Shown: positions 60,629-64,000 of the stretch, one piece after another
Numbering within the stretch: the first letter of the stretch is position 1
Layout of the letters: each line of letters begins with the position of its first letter
From: Puccinellia tenuiflora
Taxonomy: Eukaryota > Streptophyta > Magnoliopsida > Poales > Poaceae
Length of the DNA: 64,000 nt
Assembly (NCBI GenBank): GCA_012064385.1
Contig: QRDG01000410.1
Location: 583,517 to 647,516, forward strand
Reading direction: 5' to 3'
Made by a program: the position numbers and the translations under genes
The notes under the pieces: model-generated
Seen by the model: the letters and a program-made list of their open reading frames with translations, nothing else
Told to the model about the DNA's origin: nothing
Database searches by the model: none

Positions 60629-61241
60629 CGGCAGAAGTCGATAAAATCACGGGCTTGGGTAGGTCGATCTTGGAATCGGACAATTGCTCGGCACCGCGAC
60701 TCATCCGCCCAAAAATCAGAGCAAGTTTCTTTGGAAATTCGCATAAGGGCATCTACCCGAGCATTCACCCTTGCTTCCTCAGCCCCAGTATCTTCCTGAC
60801 ATCCTACAAGAACGGGGAAAGCGTCAGTCGTTGGAACAACTCACCAAAAATTTGGCTCGGGGGCTCCTGAGGAGTTTTACCTATCATATCTTGGCTTGCA
60901 GTTGTCATAAGTTCAAGCATGTATTCCTCTCGAGTAGCTGCGTGGTTCGCCCTCAGAGCTGCGGCCTGCGCAGATTCATCGGATTTCTTTGCTTGTAAGA
61001 GAGCAACTTCTTCACGCTCCGATGATTTCTTTGATTGGGCAAGAGCAGTCTAGCACTGAGATTTCAGCATTCGTATTTCCTTGTGAAGTTCACTTAGTTC
61101 TATCGATTCTCTACCTCGGTTACCCGAAGAATTGCGAGACGTGGCCTCGGAAAAAGAAATTTCCTTTGGTCCCAACATTCCTCCCATAAATTCGGAAGAA
61201 GCCCCAGGTGCAACATAGTCATCACAAAAAGCTGGAAACAA
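60629..61241 (-). pseudogene. Gypsy antisense ORF, upstream part
   Basis: Minus-strand coiled-coil-like sequence (SELHKEIRMLKSQ, then ALLQAKKSDESAQAAALRAN and a Met-rich stretch in the same frame) with internal stops. It is continuous with 42629-42801 once the LINE and one TSD copy are set aside. I do not recognise a specific function. Confidence 0.45.
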
Positions 61242-61870
61242 GAAAAAATAGTCGAGTTCAGCTCTTTGGCAGCTTGATTTCAGTCATGAGACATGCTACG
61301 GTACATCGAAGTAACCTGGACCGTTCGTGGGCCTTGATCCGGCGGTCGGGGGATGATATACTACACACTTTTTCGTGTAGTATTAGGGGTTGTTTAGTCA
61401 AAACACTGGTTTAAATAATAAACTTTTTCCCGCTCGAATAAATTGTAGGGTAATCCAGTAAAAACACTTATTCAAAAATTCAAACGTCAGGGCAATATAG
61501 AAAATACACTTAATCATTTCATTCGTTAGGGTTAGGACACCAGCAGAGACGGCGGCGCTAGGGTGCGCCTCCTTCGTCCTTCCTCTCCCTCTCGCCGGCC
61601 TCCGTCGCCGTCCGCCCACCGCACCCTCTCGCTCCCGGCTCCCCACCGCCCCCTCTCGCTCCCGGATAGCCGTCGACGGAGGCGCTCTCGAACGCTCCCC
61701 ACCACCTCTCCCGGTCGCCGCCCTCTCCCCGTCGCTCGCGCTCACGTTCCTCGCCACCCTCTCCCCATGGCTCCCAGTCGCCGCCCTCTCCCCGTCACCG
61801 GCTATCCCTCTGGCTCTACTCCGCCGCTCTCTACCGCTCCCCACCTTCACCGCCCAGTTTCCTCACTGAA
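61242..61870. other. Gypsy remnant edge and CpG-rich leader
   Basis: To about 61340 the sequence may still be gypsy. It then becomes AT-rich, and from 61540 C-rich with TCTCCC repeats, like the leader of a grass gene. No LTR was found. Confidence 0.35.
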
Positions 61871-62137
61871 ATGTGGAGGTTCTGGGCGACGGAGGCGCTG
61901 GATCTGCGTGCCCCGGGGATGGATCTGCATGCGCTGGAGATGGAGGACCTCCACGCCGACCGCCACTGTAAGCTCCCATTCCATCTCCTCCCCACCTCCA
62001 GACACTCGATTTCGTTCGTATCGTGCTCATGCCCCCCTGCCATTCCCGTGCAGATAAGGAGGACGAGGACACCAAGCCCGGCCTCCCTCCAAATCCGGCA
62101 ACCGACTATGGATGCGAGGAGCTCGTCCAACAATAAG
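61871..62137 (+). CDS. Small two-exon gene candidate, unknown
   Basis: The ATG at 61871 opens an exon to 61967 (donor ACT/GTAAGC). An acceptor at 62053 (CCCGTGCAG) continues the same frame to a TAA near 62137, about 60 residues: MWRFWATEALDLRAP, then an acidic MEDLHAD segment and KEDEDTKPGLPPNP. The CpG-rich leader and clean splice signals support a real transcript. The protein is unrecognised, and it may be only the beginning of the degenerate gene that follows. Confidence 0.35.
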
Positions 62138-62245
62138 GTTCTCAACACATAATAATCCTTCATATTATAATTTTTTTCTTTTTGATCTCAACACATAATA
62201 ATTGACTATAAACCTGATCATTAAATATTGTATGATTTATAGGTA

Positions 62246-62747
62246 TGGATGATCTAATTGGCAGTGTTGAAGATGCAAGTCACATGTCTATTTAAAACGA
62301 GGATGATGGCAGTGAAAGGAAAGCAACATGGACCTTCATCAGGATCATGGTGAAGCTCAACTAGATACTGTATTTTTGGGCACAGGGATCGTTTAACTTG
62401 GGCATTAGTACTGACGATATGAATCCAACGATGATAACTTCAGTTCCAAATGGAGCAGTTCAGGTATTTTTATTTTTCAACTCTTTATTTCTAATAACTA
62501 CTTCAATATCCAAGTCACCTTATGATTTTGTTATGTGCAGGAATCATTTGACTTCGGCATGAGCAACATAAATCCAACAGCTATGCTACCATCTGGAAGT
62601 TCATACATAGTAGTTATGCCTCCAATTTTAGGAAAATATACAAGCATGTTGTTTCAAGTTCAACAAAGCTCTGCTGCTCTGTCCAGTTCTACACAATTAA
62701 ACTTTGATGGATTTGGAAGGCCCAATGATACGATGGATCAGAGTTAG
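62246..62747 (+). pseudogene. Degenerate exons of an unrecognised plant gene
   Basis: An open piece starts MDDLIGSVEDASHMS and meets TAA at 62293. A second reads MDLHQDHGEAQLDTVFLG, and a third, shifted by one base, SFNLGISTDDMNPT up to a donor at 62464. After an acceptor at 62540 the same frame gives SFDFGMSNINPTAMLPSG and ends at TAG 62745. The repeated SF-x-(L/F)-G-(I/M)-S...NPT motif shows an internal duplication. Two or more frameshifts make it a pseudogene unless alternative splicing avoids them. Confidence 0.4.
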
Positions 62748-62749
62748 AC

Positions 62750-63550
62750 ATGAGTTGTGTAATTTAAAGATTATGTATGTAGTCCTTTTTTTGCACTTGG
62801 CAACTTCAGTGTAACAACTATGAGTATCTCCTAGGCTTTACTGTTTACTTGACATTATCTCCTAGGCACCAAGGCACTTGATCAGAGAGGAGACTATCCA
62901 TCTATTTGTTTTCATTTTTCTCGGCATTTGGAGTTGCAATGAGTACTGCTTTCTTTTTACAATTGCTACTGTTGGAGTTGAACATTGTAAGAGATGTTCT
63001 CTCAGTGATGTTGTGTTACTAAATCACTGAATTCAGTATCTTTATGACACTGATGTACTAACTAGTGATTTCCTTCTCATCTGTTAGTATAGTTTGAGTG
63101 CACAAGCATTTTTCAGTTTCACTGAAAGTTTGATGCCCTTCTTATTGGTCATGCATATGTCAGTTCCACTCACATATTCAGTTCACATTCCTATCATTCA
63201 CAGCTTTACACTCCTTATAATTTTGCAGAATTGACTAAGCTTTATATTGAACAAGTACATATACATGAGGAGCATACATCATCTCACATTATTTAGCATG
63301 ACAAAGCTACAACATTTTCTTACAGGAAGGAGCTTGAGTGAGAACACATGAGTCAGGAATAGTGAATTTAAAAGTTTGATATCCTTCTTCCACTTCACAG
63401 ACTAAATTCCAGAGAGGAGATTTAGAAAGCTTCTAGTCCAATCGAATTTATCAGGAGTGATAGAGCATTATGATGAAATTGAACCAACTTACAGGAATAT
63501 TTAGTGCAGTGCTGCTATTGTTGCTTATGTGAGGCAAAGAATTTATCCCA
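62750..63550. other. No gene seen
   Basis: AT-balanced sequence without long ORFs or repeats that I can see. It may be the 3' region or an intron of the preceding degenerate gene. Confidence 0.4.
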
Positions 63551-63649
63551 CAACTTCATTCCTTCAACTGAAATAGAAAACATAGGCAGACTCCCTGTCC
63601 ACAGGTGCAGAGAAGGTCTGCACAACACCAAGGAATATGAGCCAGTTCA

Positions 63650-63900
63650 GGGGTTCCAGTTGTCAATGGGTGGGGCCCACTTGTCAGTCGCTCTCTCCCG
63701 CTGGTTGTCCTATTTCTTTCGCCTTGACCACTCCCCACTCGCTCCCCACTCATCCCGTCACGACCGCCGCCGACACTCACCGTCGAGCTCGCCGGCGGGG
63801 AGCCCGCGCCGTCCGCAGCCGTCGCCGAGTCGTCACCGACCGCCGCAGAGGTCGCCGCCGTCGCGGCTCCTCATCTCTAGCCTCGGAGGATGGTGACGAG
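63650..63900 (+). other. Possible first exon of a gene running off the window
   Basis: CpG-rich sequence ends in GGATGGTGACGAG/GTAAGATCC, a strong donor at 63901. The only nearby ATG in front of the donor is at 63890. Typical of a grass 5' leader exon; the product is not determinable. Confidence 0.35.
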
Positions 63901-64000
63901 GTAAGATCCTTCCACCCCAAATCTCGCCTCCTCATCTCTAATCGCGAATCTCGCCCTTCTCATCTCTAGCCCTGTCGATGCGGTGTGGTTTCCCTCATAG

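Larger units (their letters stand above)
31207..61340 (+). mobile_element. Ty3/gypsy Tat-lineage retrotransposon, decayed, with nested insertions
   Basis: Domain order is LTR, PBS, gag, protease, RT, RNase H, a second (archaeal-type) RNase H, integrase, and an antisense ORF downstream; the last two traits mark the Tat lineage. A Helitron and a LINE lie in its 3' part. No 3' LTR was found before the right edge, so the 3' end is deleted. The right boundary (about 61340) is where antisense-ORF-like sequence fades into unrelated DNA and is approximate. Confidence 0.75.

Overview
This window is intergenic DNA from a grass nuclear genome and is almost entirely transposable elements nested inside one another. 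A pooid grass (wheat, barley, ryegrass or oat relatives) is likely. The evidence is a BARE-1/Angela-type copia LTR beginning TGAAGGAAATATGCCCTAG, a CACTA element with GGGACT subterminal repeats, a TTF/DUF4371 hAT, a Tat-lineage gypsy element, plant spliced genes with GT/AG introns, and the typical CpG-rich grass leader sequences. There is no bacterial or organellar signal, and no intact host gene was recognised. All element boundaries were found by eye from termini and target-site duplications (TSDs).

Layout. 1-3045: 5' end of a copia element on the minus strand (gag start, leader, PBS, LTR). 3046-4087: unassigned. 4093-8972: non-coding LTR element with GGTTG TSDs. 9214-11528: a MULE carrying a broken, spliced transposase-tail gene. 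11538-12204: unassigned. 12213-29270: a hAT element (about 3.1 kb without its insertions) containing two CACTA elements, a coding one at 12244-23098 (TSD TGG) and a non-coding one at 24143-27220 (TSD TTC, inside the hAT transposase ORF). 29279-31206: unassigned DNA with a hAT-type MITE. 31207 to about 61340: a decayed Ty3/gypsy Tat element that has lost its 3' LTR. It holds a Helitron (39104-42340) and a full-length LINE (42815-60615, 13-bp TSD). The LINE in turn holds a non-autonomous LTR element with 3.9-kb LTRs (45208-55741, TSD CCGAC). 61340-64000: GC-rich leaders and degenerate exons of unrecognised genes.

Coding potential. The large CACTA element carries a TNP2 transposase with one 2-nt frameshift and a five-exon second gene that reads through without interruption. 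That second gene (1121 codons) joins a Ptta/En/Spm transposase domain to a Ulp1-type protease with its catalytic residues. Between them lies a small antisense gene with its own TATA box, enclosed by inverted repeats. The hAT transposase frame is open except for the CACTA insertion, which left the flanking codons in phase. The gypsy polyprotein and LINE ORF2 are broken by stops and frameshifts; several gypsy stops look like CpG to TpG decay.

Inferred relative order, from who interrupts whom: Tat gypsy, then Helitron and LINE, then the long-LTR element; and separately hAT, then both CACTA elements. No undescribed cellular system is evident. The most unusual items are the CACTA antisense gene, the perfect 31-bp inverted repeat upstream of the CACTA protease gene, the chimeric MULE gene, and the Helitron with a duplicated 5' portion.
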